NCBI GenBank assembly: GCA_017644185.1
Contig: JAEPMA010000019.1
Coordinates: 1 to 36,937, forward strand
Direction: 5' to 3'
From: Rhodospirillales bacterium
Lineage (GTDB): Bacteria; Pseudomonadota; Alphaproteobacteria; Rhodospirillales; Casp-alpha2
Length of the DNA: 36,937 bases
The notes below the pieces were generated by a model that was not told the origin of the DNA, made no database searches, and worked only from the letters and a program-made list of their open reading frames with translations. Position 1 is the stretch's first letter, and each line of letters begins with the position of its first letter. Made by a program: the position numbers and the translations under genes. Shown piece after piece: positions 24,878-32,923 of this stretch.

Positions 24878-25600
24878 TCAGAACATCAGCCGAAGACCAG
24901 CAACGAAAAACAGGCCGTCGCCCTCTTCACCTTCCTCTTGTCTCAAATCCAAGGTATCGCCGAAGACCCGTTCGTAATGCACACCGATGTACGGCGCGAC
25001 GGAGCGGTCTACGAGATCGTAGCTGAGGCGGGCGCCCACTTCCAATTTCGGCCCCCATGCCTTGACTTCGGCATCGAGGTTATCTCGGAGAGGCACATCC
25101 AGCTCGATACTCGGCGTCAGGATCAGGTAGTTCGTGATCAGGGCTTCGTATTCGACCTCAAACCTGGCCGATGGCCGGTCCGAAACAAAGAGATCCGCAT
25201 CGACCTCGAACCACTGCGGGGCCAGGCCGTGCAGGCCTACCACGCCATGAACACGGTCTCGGCCATCGGGCGTATCAAACCGAACACCGGCAACGGCATC
25301 AAAGAAAGTGGAGATCGGTTTCTGCAGACGCAACTGCGTCTCCATGGTTTCCAGCCGCTCGCTTCGCGTCTGAAACTCCCCTTCGCTGCGAACGACGAAC
25401 TTCAGTTCGTCTGTTCCGATCAGGGCATCGCCATCCCACGCCATAACGTCTGACTGAGCGTCACCGGTAAACCGGTTCTCGAATTGCTCAACCTGGACAC
25501 CCCAGATCAACTGTTCTTCGGCAGCTATGACTGTCGAAGGCACCATTGCACCAACGGAGCACAGGATAAGAAAACGCGATATTTGGTTCTTCATCTTCAT
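24878..25600 (-). CDS. copB: CopB-like outer-membrane copper resistance protein, 240 aa
   Basis: Outer-membrane beta-barrel of the CopB/PcoB family. Signal peptide at about 1-25 (ending VIAAEE), then WGVQVEQFENRF, and alternating barrel strands ending LFFVAGLRLMF with a terminal aromatic, as expected for a barrel. I chose ATG 25600, which overlaps the copA stop as ATGA. The Met/His-rich N-terminal tract of many CopB proteins is missing, which makes this a short member. Co-transcribed with copA. Confidence 0.9.
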   Translation of the reverse strand: MKMKNQISRFLILCSVGAMVPSTVIAAEEQLIWGVQVEQFENRFTGDAQSDVMAWDGDALIGTDELKFVVRSEGEFQTRSERLETMETQLRLQKPISTFFDAVAGVRFDTPDGRDRVHGVVGLHGLAPQWFEVDADLFVSDRPSARFEVEYEALITNYLILTPSIELDVPLRDNLDAEVKAWGPKLEVGARLSYDLVDRSVAPYIGVHYERVFGDTLDLRQEEGEEGDGLFFVAGLRLMF

Positions 25601-27462
25601 CCCTCTACTGAGCTCGGTTTTGCGGATGTCGACTTCGGACCACCTTCGACAATTACCTTTCGGAACATGCCACCGCCAGCGTGATACGAGAGGTGACAGT
25701 GGAATGCCCATTGTCCCGGCGCATCGACTTCAGTTTCGGTGTAAACGGTGGTTCCCGGTGCAACACTCACCGTGTGCTTGATGGGGTCCCACTTCCCGTT
25801 ACCGTTATCAAGGATCGACCACATTCCGTGAAGATGCATTGGGTGTGTCATCATCGTCTCGTTCACGAATTTGAACCGCACTCGTTCACCGTACTGAAGG
25901 ACAATCGGATCAGCATCTTCGTACTTCACGCCGTTTATTGACCAGATATAACGCTCCATGTTGCCGGTCAGTCGTAATTCTATTTCGCGTGTCGCCTCCC
26001 GGTCTTCGTACAAAGGCTTTTGGGCCTTCAGATCGCTGTATGACAGAAATTTCCCGCCATCGGCAGCCGAAGGCACCAAACCACTACCGGACGCGTAGAA
26101 AGCATCATCCTTCTTCGCCTCACCTGCCATGTTGCTGTGGTCCATGCCGGCCATCTTGCTGTGGTCCATGCCCGCCATCTTACTTTGGTCCGCACCAGCC
26201 ATGTTGCTGTGGTCCATGCCGGCCATCTTACTCTGGTCCGCGCCCGCCATGTTGCTGTGGTCCATGCCGGCCATCTTACTCTGGTCCGCGCCCGCCATGT
26301 TGCTGTGGTCCATACCGGCCATCTTACTCTGGTCCGCGCCAGCCATGTTGCCGTGGTCCATACCAGACATCTTGCCATGGTCCATGCCGGCCATGTTGCC
26401 GTGGTCCATGCCCATATCCGCCATGGTCAACCGCGGAACTTCTCGAAGGTCCGGCTCTTCGGCCACCATTCCCTCTGTTGGGGCGAGAGTTGCCCGCACG
26501 CTCGCGGTCCGACCCATCGACTCAGCAAATACTGCATATGCCTTGTCCTCGTCGGCCTTCACGATCACATCGTAAGTTTCCGCAACGCCGATACGAAACT
26601 CGTCAACTGTAATCGGTTGAACATTGTTCCCGTCAGCCTGCACCACGGTCATCTTGAGACCCGGAATGCGTATATCGAAGTAAGTCATGGCAGATGAATT
26701 GATGAACCGTAGCCTCACACGCTCACCAGGTTTGAAGATGCCGGTCCAGTTTTGTGAGGAAGATTTTCCGTTGATAAGAGGTGTAAAACCCTGCACATCC
26801 TCAATGTCTCTCGGCATCATCCGCATATCGCCCCACATCATGCGGTCATCGATTGTTGCACCGAGGCCTTTCTCTTTCGCCTCTGCAATAAAATCCAAAA
26901 TCGTCTCTTGTTTGCGATTGTAATAATCGGCAGATCTCTTCAGATTTCTCATGATCCGGCTGCCGGAATGCGGGTGTGCATCCGTCAGTTGAACCACGTA
27001 CTCTCTGTCGTAGCGGAACGGTTCGCGTTTTTTCGGCTCGATTATAATCGAGCCGTATGCTCCGTCAGGCTCCTGGAAGCCGGTGTGGCTGTGAAACCAG
27101 TATGTTCCACTCTGCACAATGGGAAACCGGTATGTGAAGGTCTCGCCAGGATCGATCCCGTCATAGCTGATCCCCGGCACGCCGTCCTGCTGATATGGAA
27201 GAATAAGTCCATGCCAATGGATCGAAGTGGACTCATCCAGGTTATTGGTAACATTGATCGTTACGTCTTCACCCTCTTTAAACCGAAGAACCGGTCCGGG
27301 GGTCTTGCCGTTGTACCCGATACCAGTACGGGTGAAGTCACCAGTATCGATCTTAACACGGTCGACGGAGAGAGAGTACTCAGCGGCCCCGGCAGCACCT
27401 GAGCTCAACACGAGTAGGCTCAATCCGACGACGCCAGCATTCAGTAAGCTTAAGCGCAACAT
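25597..27462 (-). CDS. copA: Copper resistance multicopper oxidase CopA, 621 aa
   Basis: Periplasmic multicopper oxidase. Copper sites: HWHGL (H82, H84), FHSHTG (H124, H126), HPMHLH (H540, H543, H545) and HCHLSYHAGGGM (H588, C589, H590, H594, M599). Residues 351-447 form a repeat tract of twelve eight-residue units, mainly GMDHSNMA and GADQSKMA. The signal sequence (1-26) looks Sec-type, without the twin-arginine motif usual for PcoA/CopA. Start ATG 27462 has AGGAG six bases upstream. Overlaps copB. Confidence 0.95.
   Translation of the reverse strand: MLRLSLLNAGVVGLSLLVLSSGAAGAAEYSLSVDRVKIDTGDFTRTGIGYNGKTPGPVLRFKEGEDVTINVTNNLDESTSIHWHGLILPYQQDGVPGISYDGIDPGETFTYRFPIVQSGTYWFHSHTGFQEPDGAYGSIIIEPKKREPFRYDREYVVQLTDAHPHSGSRIMRNLKRSADYYNRKQETILDFIAEAKEKGLGATIDDRMMWGDMRMMPRDIEDVQGFTPLINGKSSSQNWTGIFKPGERVRLRFINSSAMTYFDIRIPGLKMTVVQADGNNVQPITVDEFRIGVAETYDVIVKADEDKAYAVFAESMGRTASVRATLAPTEGMVAEEPDLREVPRLTMADMGMDHGNMAGMDHGKMSGMDHGNMAGADQSKMAGMDHSNMAGADQSKMAGMDHSNMAGADQSKMAGMDHSNMAGADQSKMAGMDHSKMAGMDHSNMAGEAKKDDAFYASGSGLVPSAADGGKFLSYSDLKAQKPLYEDREATREIELRLTGNMERYIWSINGVKYEDADPIVLQYGERVRFKFVNETMMTHPMHLHGMWSILDNGNGKWDPIKHTVSVAPGTTVYTETEVDAPGQWAFHCHLSYHAGGGMFRKVIVEGGPKSTSAKPSSVEG
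26122..26412 (-). repeat. 24-bp tandem repeats coding for a Met/His tract in CopA
   Basis: Twelve units of 24 bp plus one codon encode residues 351-447. Within the tract a 48-bp double unit (one MDH unit and one ADQ unit) recurs about four times with near-identical bases, so the array has grown by recent duplication. Unit number is likely to differ between strains. MDH units offer Met and His ligands; ADQ units lack the His. Confidence 0.92.
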
Positions 27463-27541
27463 AGCGTGCTCCTATTTTTGATAGCCGACGGGGACGGAGC
27501 ACGGAATCCGCGCTTCACGGTCCCTCATCGGCATTCTTCAG

Positions 27542-28084
27542 TTAGTGCGAGAGTTTGATCTTGCCGACCATCCCGGACTCATAATGCCCGGGAACATTGC
27601 AAGCGAATTCCAACTCGGTCTTCTTTGGGAATGTCCAGATGACCTCTCCGGTTTTCCCAGGCTCAAGCAGCACGCTGTTAGGGGCGTCATGAAGCCCGTG
27701 CCCCATAGACGCCTGCATCTTCTTCGCAGCTTCCCGGTTGATTCTATCCGCTTCCAGCACCCCGTGCTCCACCATCATCATCATTTCAGGGGCGTGGGCT
27801 TTGTGCATCTCGGCCGTTGCGATGTTGAACTCATGGACGAACTCACCGGCGTTCTTGACGACGAACCGAACGGTCTCGCCTTCCTTCACAGCGATGCTCT
27901 CAGGTTCGTAGAAATTATCGCTCATTGTCACATTGATTGTGCGCGAGACATCGGATGCTTTTCCCGGTGATCCGGTCTTGCTCGCTTTTGAGTGACCAGC
28001 ATCAGCAAAGACGAGATCGGGGACGGAAGACAAGCTCAGGGCGATCACAGCCGCAGCTGCGTAAAGTGCGTATCGTTTTTTCAT
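27542..28084 (-). CDS. Secreted cupredoxin-domain copper protein, 180 aa
   Basis: Periplasmic blue-copper-like protein. Signal peptide to about residue 27; the cupredoxin domain spans roughly 46-180. Type 1 ligands H84, C162, H167 and M172 are visible (EFVHEFN and FACNVPGHYESGM). An inserted Met/His-rich loop (MHKAHAPEMMMM, 93-104) is typical of copper-resistance cupredoxins such as CopC-associated ones. I chose ATG 28084 because the signal peptide starts there. It is 79 bases upstream of copA on the same strand. Confidence 0.9.
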   Translation of the reverse strand: MKKRYALYAAAAVIALSLSSVPDLVFADAGHSKASKTGSPGKASDVSRTINVTMSDNFYEPESIAVKEGETVRFVVKNAGEFVHEFNIATAEMHKAHAPEMMMMVEHGVLEADRINREAAKKMQASMGHGLHDAPNSVLLEPGKTGEVIWTFPKKTELEFACNVPGHYESGMVGKIKLSH

Positions 28085-28182
28085 AGTCTTTAAACCTTCG
28101 AAGTTAGAAATCATCATAGTTCGAGGGGTTTGCCGGCCAGATTGGCCAACAAAATACACCCGCATTCACAAAGAGATGAAAA

Positions 28183-28518
28183 TCAAACTCGAGGCGGAGG
28201 CGTTTCTGCTTCGAATGTCAATGAAACAAGCAGATCCTGTCTTTCGACGAAGTACGTACTCGACACCAAGGCAGGAGGAACATCCGTCCACACTTCATTG
28301 TAGCTGGACGTTGGCGAGCAGTGTGTAATGGCCTGAGAACAGCACGTTGTCTGCAATCCGGCGTCGCATCCCAATTCGCATTGGCTGGATGCGGTGATCT
28401 GCTGTTCATGAGATGCCGGATTGCTATGGTTATGCATCGCCTCCCCGGTGGCATGATGTGCCATAAACGGACTGACGATCAGCATAAACGCAAATATGGC
28501 GATCAATAAACGTCTCAT
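28183..28518 (-). CDS. Small secreted Cys/His-rich protein, 111 aa
   Basis: No family recognised. Signal peptide (1-20, VSPFMAHH), then a His-rich segment (MHNHSNPASHE) and a Cys cluster (QCELGCDAG, TCCSQAITHC) of five cysteines in about 25 residues, then a plain tail. This is a plausible copper or mercury scavenger but that is inference. A CueR-type promoter (28526-28556) ends within eight bases of the ATG, so the mRNA would be nearly leaderless; an internal ATG at 28485 is the alternative. It heads a group running into the cupredoxin and copA. Confidence 0.68.
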   Translation of the reverse strand: MRRLLIAIFAFMLIVSPFMAHHATGEAMHNHSNPASHEQQITASSQCELGCDAGLQTTCCSQAITHCSPTSSYNEVWTDVPPALVSSTYFVERQDLLVSLTFEAETPPPRV

Positions 28519-28525
28519 TGCGCCA

Positions 28526-28556
28526 TACCTAAACCTAACTGTGACAGGAAGGTCAA
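28526..28556 (-). promoter_or_regulatory. CueR-type promoter of the Cys/His-rich gene and copper group
   Basis: On the minus strand -35 TTGACC (28556-28551) and -10 TAGGTA (28531-28526) are 19 bp apart, with CTGTCACAG as a dyad in the spacer and flanks ACCTTCC and AGGTTTAGG, close to the CueR consensus. This is a better match than the ATPase promoter. Confidence 0.75.
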
Positions 28557-28745
28557 GCTCTAATCGTCAGATCCGCCGCAGATTGATGCAACGAACGCGC
28601 GCGGGTATGGAGCCCCACTAATCACTTTTGGCAAAGACGGATTCCAAAAACGCCACATGATATTTCTAAAAGTTAACTTGACGCCGCAACAAACCATCAT
28701 TTCAACTCGGGGTAACGTGCGCAAATCGTTAAATGGTTGTCAAAA

Positions 28746-29126
28746 ATGCAAAAAGCCAGCGAATTCGAATTAAAAATGTTTGCGGCGTGTCTTTGGGTAG
28801 GATTCGGGCTTGTTGCTCCTCAGTCAGCAACAGGTGCTGAGAGTATTGATGGTCATCGCTTCAAATCTCTCTGTCTGGTTTCAGAGAGTGATTATCAGGG
28901 CGAGAGTCGATTTGCAGAATGTGAACGTTTTATTGCGGATGTTCGGAGCAAGTTAACATTCGGCACGATCCATGACATTCGCGCATGCATTCCCGAAGCG
29001 GTCCCAGACATACAGCTATTGACCGCCGGTCTCTCGAAACTGCAAAACGAGTCAACGCTTCACGAGCGAGAGGCTCACGCCGTATTAGCCGAGATATTTG
29101 CATCTCGATGGCCCTGCCCAGACTGA
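28746..29126 (+). CDS. Secreted protein resembling the Rap1a/Tai family, 126 aa
   Basis: Signal peptide to about residue 30 followed by a domain with four cysteines in the Rap1a/Tai spacing: SLCLVSES near 43, AECERFI, RACIPEAV, and the closing SRWPCPD. Rap1a proteins were first described as immunity partners of type VI secreted amidases, but many distant relatives have no such context, and none is seen here. Start ATG 28746 is uncertain; TTG 28737 is possible and neither has a strong ribosome site. Its role beside copper genes is unknown. Confidence 0.6.
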   Translation: MQKASEFELKMFAACLWVGFGLVAPQSATGAESIDGHRFKSLCLVSESDYQGESRFAECERFIADVRSKLTFGTIHDIRACIPEAVPDIQLLTAGLSKLQNESTLHEREAHAVLAEIFASRWPCPD

Positions 29127-29197
29127 GTGCCGGATTTAATGAACAATTGCTGGCAAGGGTTGACTCTGCGTTTCAATTGGATCAACTATCGATTCTT

Positions 29198-29530
29198 ATG
29201 AAAATGGTACGCGAATTCCTTACTGTCGCTCTAATCGCCCTTTTCGCCATTGGCTCTATGGTGCAGGCTGCGAGCGCGACAACAATGGTAGCGGAGATGG
29301 CCGCGGCAGATGTCCAATCTGGTGGAAACAGCATCTGCCAGGCGTGTCCCGATGATAGCAACGCATCACCGTCGTGTGATCTGATCTGCCTGACGACCGT
29401 TGTGGCTCTTCCGACATCCCTCGAAGTCGAACGTGTATCAACCCACACAAAATTTATGCGAGCCCCCGACAGAGACTCCCTTGGTCAATTTGGCTCTCTA
29501 GACCCCGCACCACCTAAATCCATCATCTAA
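29198..29530 (+). CDS. Small secreted Cys-containing protein, 110 aa
   Basis: No family recognised. Signal peptide to about residue 27 (ALFAIGSMVQAASA), then a short segment with four cysteines (ICQACPDDS, SCDLICL) and a polar tail. I chose ATG 29198; ATG 29204 is possible, and the longer frame overlaps the Rap1a-like gene without merit. It lies 71 bases after that gene and upstream of the multicopper oxidase operon. The CxxC...CxxxC arrangement could bind metal, which is only a guess. Confidence 0.6.
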   Translation: MKMVREFLTVALIALFAIGSMVQAASATTMVAEMAAADVQSGGNSICQACPDDSNASPSCDLICLTTVVALPTSLEVERVSTHTKFMRAPDRDSLGQFGSLDPAPPKSII

Positions 29531-29661
29531 TTTTGATGCCGTAACGGGCGGGGCCCGGCTACGTGCATTTGGTCGACAGAGGCAAGGCTGCCTTCTGCCT
29601 GCCGACGTTCCGTGAGGCTTTCGTTCAGCCTTTCGCATCAACGTCCTTTGGATGATTCACA

Positions 29662-31143
29662 ATGAACTACAAAATAGCACCGGAGTTCACTCGCCGGTTT
29701 TTCCTCAAGTCGTCGTCAATCGCACTTGCAGGCGGATTCACGGGCGCCTTTGCCTGGGATGACGTGCAGGCCGCTGCGATCAAGACGTTTCGCCTACGCG
29801 CCGGAATGTCTCCTGTAGCTCTCATCCCTGATGCAGCCGTAAAGACAAATGCCTGGTGCTTCGACGGCACCGTCCCCGGCCCGGAGATTCGTGTTCGGCA
29901 GGGCGAGCGACTACGCGTCGCCGTCGAGAATGCGCTCGACGAAGAGACGACCGTTCACTGGCACGGGATTCGGCTGCCAAATCCAATGGACGGGGTCCCG
30001 CATTTGACGCAACCACCAATCTCTCCGGGAAGTGCTTTTACATACGAATTCGACACGCTCGACGCGGGCACATTCTGGTACCACCCACATCAACGCAGTT
30101 TCGAACAGGTGGGGCGGGGTCTCTACGGGCCGCTGATCGTCGAAGAGCAGACACCTATTCGCGTCGACCGAGATCTGACCTGGATTCTGGACGATTGGCG
30201 CCTGGCCCGAGACGGTCAGATCAGTGGCGACTTCGGCAATATGCATGACATGAGTCACAACGGCCGCATCGGCAACACGGTGACGATCAACGGCCGTGTA
30301 CCGGAGACGTTTTCCGTCAGACGTGGCGAGCGTATACGGCTTCGCCTCATCAATGCGGCCAACGCCCGTATCTTTGGCATCGATTTCGACAAGCACAAAC
30401 CGGTGATTATCGCGATCGACGGTCAGCCGGTGGCGCCGCACGTACCGCAGGATGAACTTATTGTCCTGGGTCCGGCGATGCGCATTGATGTGGTCATCGA
30501 CATGGTCGGTGACGTCAGCCAGCGTTTCACACTAACCGACCCGTTTTACAGAGGGCTCAAGTATCGCCTTGTCGATCTGGTTTACGCCGACACGCCACTT
30601 CGAGACCGGGTTCCCGACTGGGATATGCAGTTACCAGCCAATCCACTTGCCGAACCTGATCTGAATGACGCCGAACGCCATGATGTCATCTTCAACGGCG
30701 GGATGATGGGCGGCATGGTGATGCAGGAATTGGGTGGATCCATGGGGCACGAGCTTATGGGGGCGATGGGGTCGATGCGCGGCATGATGCACTCCGGCAA
30801 GATCTGGTTCATCAACGGTGTTGCGGCTGAAGGGCACATCATGGAGCCCATGCTCCGACTTGTGCATGGGCGTAGCCACATCGTTTCCATGACGAACGCG
30901 ACGGCCTGGCATCATCCGATTCACTTCCACGGACATTCATTCCGCGTGCTTTCCCGTAATGGCAATCCGACCGCCCACAAAGAATGGCAGGACACGGTTT
31001 TGATGGCGCCGAAGGAACGGATAGAGATTGCCTTTGTTGCCGACAATCCAGGCGACTGGATGTTCCATTGCCACATCCTGGAGCATCAGGCGGCCGGGAT
31101 GATGGGCGTCATCCGTGTTACTCAGCCGGGAGAGCGGACATGA
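29662..31143 (+). CDS. Tat-exported multicopper oxidase, 493 aa
   Basis: Periplasmic laccase-like oxidase, probable Cu(I) oxidase. Twin-arginine signal TRRFFLK at 10-16. Copper sites: HWHGI (H99, H101), HPHQ (H141, H143), HHPIHFHGHS and HCHILEHQAAGMM (H469, C470, H471, H475). A Met-rich loop near 345-382 (GGMMGGMVMQ, MGSMRGMMH) is like the CueO copper-oxidase loop. It shares only the fold with CopA at 25597 and is a separate lineage. First gene of a twelve-gene operon; its stop overlaps the next start. Confidence 0.95.
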   Translation: MNYKIAPEFTRRFFLKSSSIALAGGFTGAFAWDDVQAAAIKTFRLRAGMSPVALIPDAAVKTNAWCFDGTVPGPEIRVRQGERLRVAVENALDEETTVHWHGIRLPNPMDGVPHLTQPPISPGSAFTYEFDTLDAGTFWYHPHQRSFEQVGRGLYGPLIVEEQTPIRVDRDLTWILDDWRLARDGQISGDFGNMHDMSHNGRIGNTVTINGRVPETFSVRRGERIRLRLINAANARIFGIDFDKHKPVIIAIDGQPVAPHVPQDELIVLGPAMRIDVVIDMVGDVSQRFTLTDPFYRGLKYRLVDLVYADTPLRDRVPDWDMQLPANPLAEPDLNDAERHDVIFNGGMMGGMVMQELGGSMGHELMGAMGSMRGMMHSGKIWFINGVAAEGHIMEPMLRLVHGRSHIVSMTNATAWHHPIHFHGHSFRVLSRNGNPTAHKEWQDTVLMAPKERIEIAFVADNPGDWMFHCHILEHQAAGMMGVIRVTQPGERT

Positions 31144-31841
31144 GACGGCTGACCATCTTGGCATTAGCTCTGGCTTTTATCACACCGGGCGCCGTGAAGG
31201 CGGACGGTGACCCCAAGAAGGGAGGACAAGCCTTCCGCGCGTGCGTTGCCTGCCATGCCCTCGAACCTGGCCTGCACCTGAGCGGACCCAGTCTTGGAAA
31301 TTTCCTCGAACGTCCATCGGGCAGCGCGAAGGGCTACGGTCGTTATTCGCCAGAGCTCAAATCGGCAGGGTTTGAGTGGAGCCCAGCTGTCCTGGACGCC
31401 TGGATAGAAGCGCCGGAGAAGATGATCCCCGGAACCTATATGTCATTCCCGGGCATATCCGACCCCGTTGTACGGGCCGATCTCGTTGCCTTCTTGATGA
31501 TCGCCGGTGCCGAAGACGGCGTGAAACGTGTCGTTGCTGAAGGCCTGATCCCGGCGTCCTGGACTCGGTCCGTTGCGCCGGACCCGATTGGCGAAGGTTC
31601 TCCGAGTAATCGGATCGTGTCAATCCGCCACTGTGGCGACAGTTACTTTATCGAAACCGAGGACGGCGCCTCCTATCCGTTTTGGGAGAAAAACGTCCGC
31701 CTCAAGATCGACAGCACCGATACCGGTCCACCGCCGGGGGTCCCGGTTGTTCTTGGGGCAGGCATGCGAGGTGATCGCATTTCCGTAATTTTCAGAAGCA
31801 TCGCCGACCTCTCACGGCTGCTGGTTGAGGAATGCGGTTGA
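31140..31841 (+). CDS. c-type cytochrome with C-terminal extension, 233 aa
   Basis: Secreted mono-heme cytochrome: signal to about 22, heme site CVACH at 35-39, likely axial M101 in GTYMSFPGI, domain ending near 125. A further 105 residues of unknown fold follow, with a single Cys in RHCGDSYF and one near the end (EECG). ATG 31140 overlaps the oxidase stop. It is a natural electron acceptor for the oxidase or a partner cytochrome. Confidence 0.9.
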   Translation: MRRLTILALALAFITPGAVKADGDPKKGGQAFRACVACHALEPGLHLSGPSLGNFLERPSGSAKGYGRYSPELKSAGFEWSPAVLDAWIEAPEKMIPGTYMSFPGISDPVVRADLVAFLMIAGAEDGVKRVVAEGLIPASWTRSVAPDPIGEGSPSNRIVSIRHCGDSYFIETEDGASYPFWEKNVRLKIDSTDTGPPPGVPVVLGAGMRGDRISVIFRSIADLSRLLVEECG

Positions 31842-31869
31842 TGTTTCAACAACCGCACACGGAGAGGAC

Positions 31870-32310
31870 ATGAAATACCTATTCGTCCTTGTTGCCTTGA
31901 TAGCGCCGAACGCCGTACTTGCAGACGGCGACCCGGCGCGTGGGAAGCGAGCATTCCTGCAGTGCGTGATGTGCCATTCCGCAGTGCCGGGCGGGCACAA
32001 ATCGGGCCCAAGCCTGGCCCGAATATGGGGGCGCAATGCGGCAACGGTAGAGGGCTTCTGGAATTATAGCGAAGCTCTTAAACAGGCTGACATCGTATGG
32101 GATGCGGAGACCCTGGATGAATGGCTGACGTCTCCGAAAACCATGGTGCCTGGGACTTCGATGCGGGTTCCGGGCATCAAGGATGCGGAGGAACGCCGAG
32201 ACATTATCGCGTACCTGAAACAGCTCGCCGAAAGCTCGTCAGCCATACTGGAAAACACCGCCCCGCGCATAACTCTAATGAAACCAATCCAAAGGAGCCC
32301 CCAGCAATGA
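31870..32310 (+). CDS. c-type cytochrome, cytochrome c2-like, 146 aa
   Basis: Secreted mono-heme cytochrome: signal to residue 18, heme site CVMCH at 32-36, axial M98 in PGTSMRVPGI. Strongly like the first half of the preceding cytochrome, so the pair may be a duplication. Start ATG 31870 follows GGAGAGGACA. Stop overlaps the DUF411 start. Confidence 0.92.
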   Translation: MKYLFVLVALIAPNAVLADGDPARGKRAFLQCVMCHSAVPGGHKSGPSLARIWGRNAATVEGFWNYSEALKQADIVWDAETLDEWLTSPKTMVPGTSMRVPGIKDAEERRDIIAYLKQLAESSSAILENTAPRITLMKPIQRSPQQ

Positions 32311-32747
32311 TCCGATCAATCGTCACGGCCCTGCTGCTTGCCTTTGCAGCCGTAATATCAACAACCGTGGCGGCGGGCGAGAAGCCTGCTGCGACGCTTT
32401 ATAAGAACCCGCAATGCGGCTGTTGCGAGGGATACGCCGAGTACCTGCGCGCCAACGGCTACTCGGTCGACGTCAAACCGACGCACGAGCTCACGCCCAT
32501 GAGCCGCGCCGCCGGTATCCCCGATGATTTCCAAGGCTGTCATCTTACCTACATCGATAACTACGTGGTTAGCGGCCACGTACCCGTCGAAACGGTAAAC
32601 CGGCTCCTTTCGGAACGGCCTGCCATCAAAGGGATCACCCTACCCGGCATGCCGATGGGATCGCCTGGCATGAACGGCGTCAAACAAGGACCGTTCACGA
32701 TCTACACCATCGGCTCGGACCAGCCCACCGTATACGCGACGGAATGA
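32307..32747 (+). CDS. DUF411 secreted metal-binding protein, 146 aa (second copy)
   Basis: Signal to about 23; metal-ligand sites QCGCC with C37, C39 and C40, GCHLT with C78-H79, GHVP with H91, and PGMPMGSPGM (113-122). Compared with the first copy it lacks the longer N-terminal anchor but keeps every cysteine. ATG 32307 overlaps the cytochrome stop, with AAAGGAG upstream. DUF411 proteins are thought to bind copper; biochemical proof is not seen in sequence. Confidence 0.92.
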   Translation: MIRSIVTALLLAFAAVISTTVAAGEKPAATLYKNPQCGCCEGYAEYLRANGYSVDVKPTHELTPMSRAAGIPDDFQGCHLTYIDNYVVSGHVPVETVNRLLSERPAIKGITLPGMPMGSPGMNGVKQGPFTIYTIGSDQPTVYATE

Positions 32748-32761
32748 AGGAGTACGTTTCA

Positions 32762-32923
32762 ATGAATAATGCGAACACTGGCATGGACATGGGCATGGGC
32801 ATGACGGGCTGCATGGACGGCATGATGTGGGGCATGGGCATCCTCGGGATACTGTTCGCAATCCTGCTCATTCTCGGGATCGCCGCGCTCGGGAAGTATC
32901 TCTTTGCGGGAAAGCGCCAATGA
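32762..32923 (+). CDS. 53-aa Met/Gly-rich membrane peptide
   Basis: A 53-residue frame with AAGGAG upstream and an ATGA overlap with the following cytochrome, so it is a real operon member that falls below usual ORF length limits. The first half is Met/Gly-rich (GMDMGMGMTGCMDG, MMWGMG), the second is one membrane helix (ILGILFAILLILGIAALG) with a basic end. The Met clusters could bind Cu(I). No named family is recognised. Confidence 0.72.
   Translation: MNNANTGMDMGMGMTGCMDGMMWGMGILGILFAILLILGIAALGKYLFAGKRQ

Noticed and set aside
26122-26412. Possible CRISPR array from repeated units
   Set aside because: Units are directly abutting, have no unique spacers and are in frame within copA.
26137-26697. 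Plus-strand frames across the CopA repeats
   Set aside because: They simply translate the Met/His repeat DNA of copA in other frames (HAGHLTLV, CCCGPC patterns).
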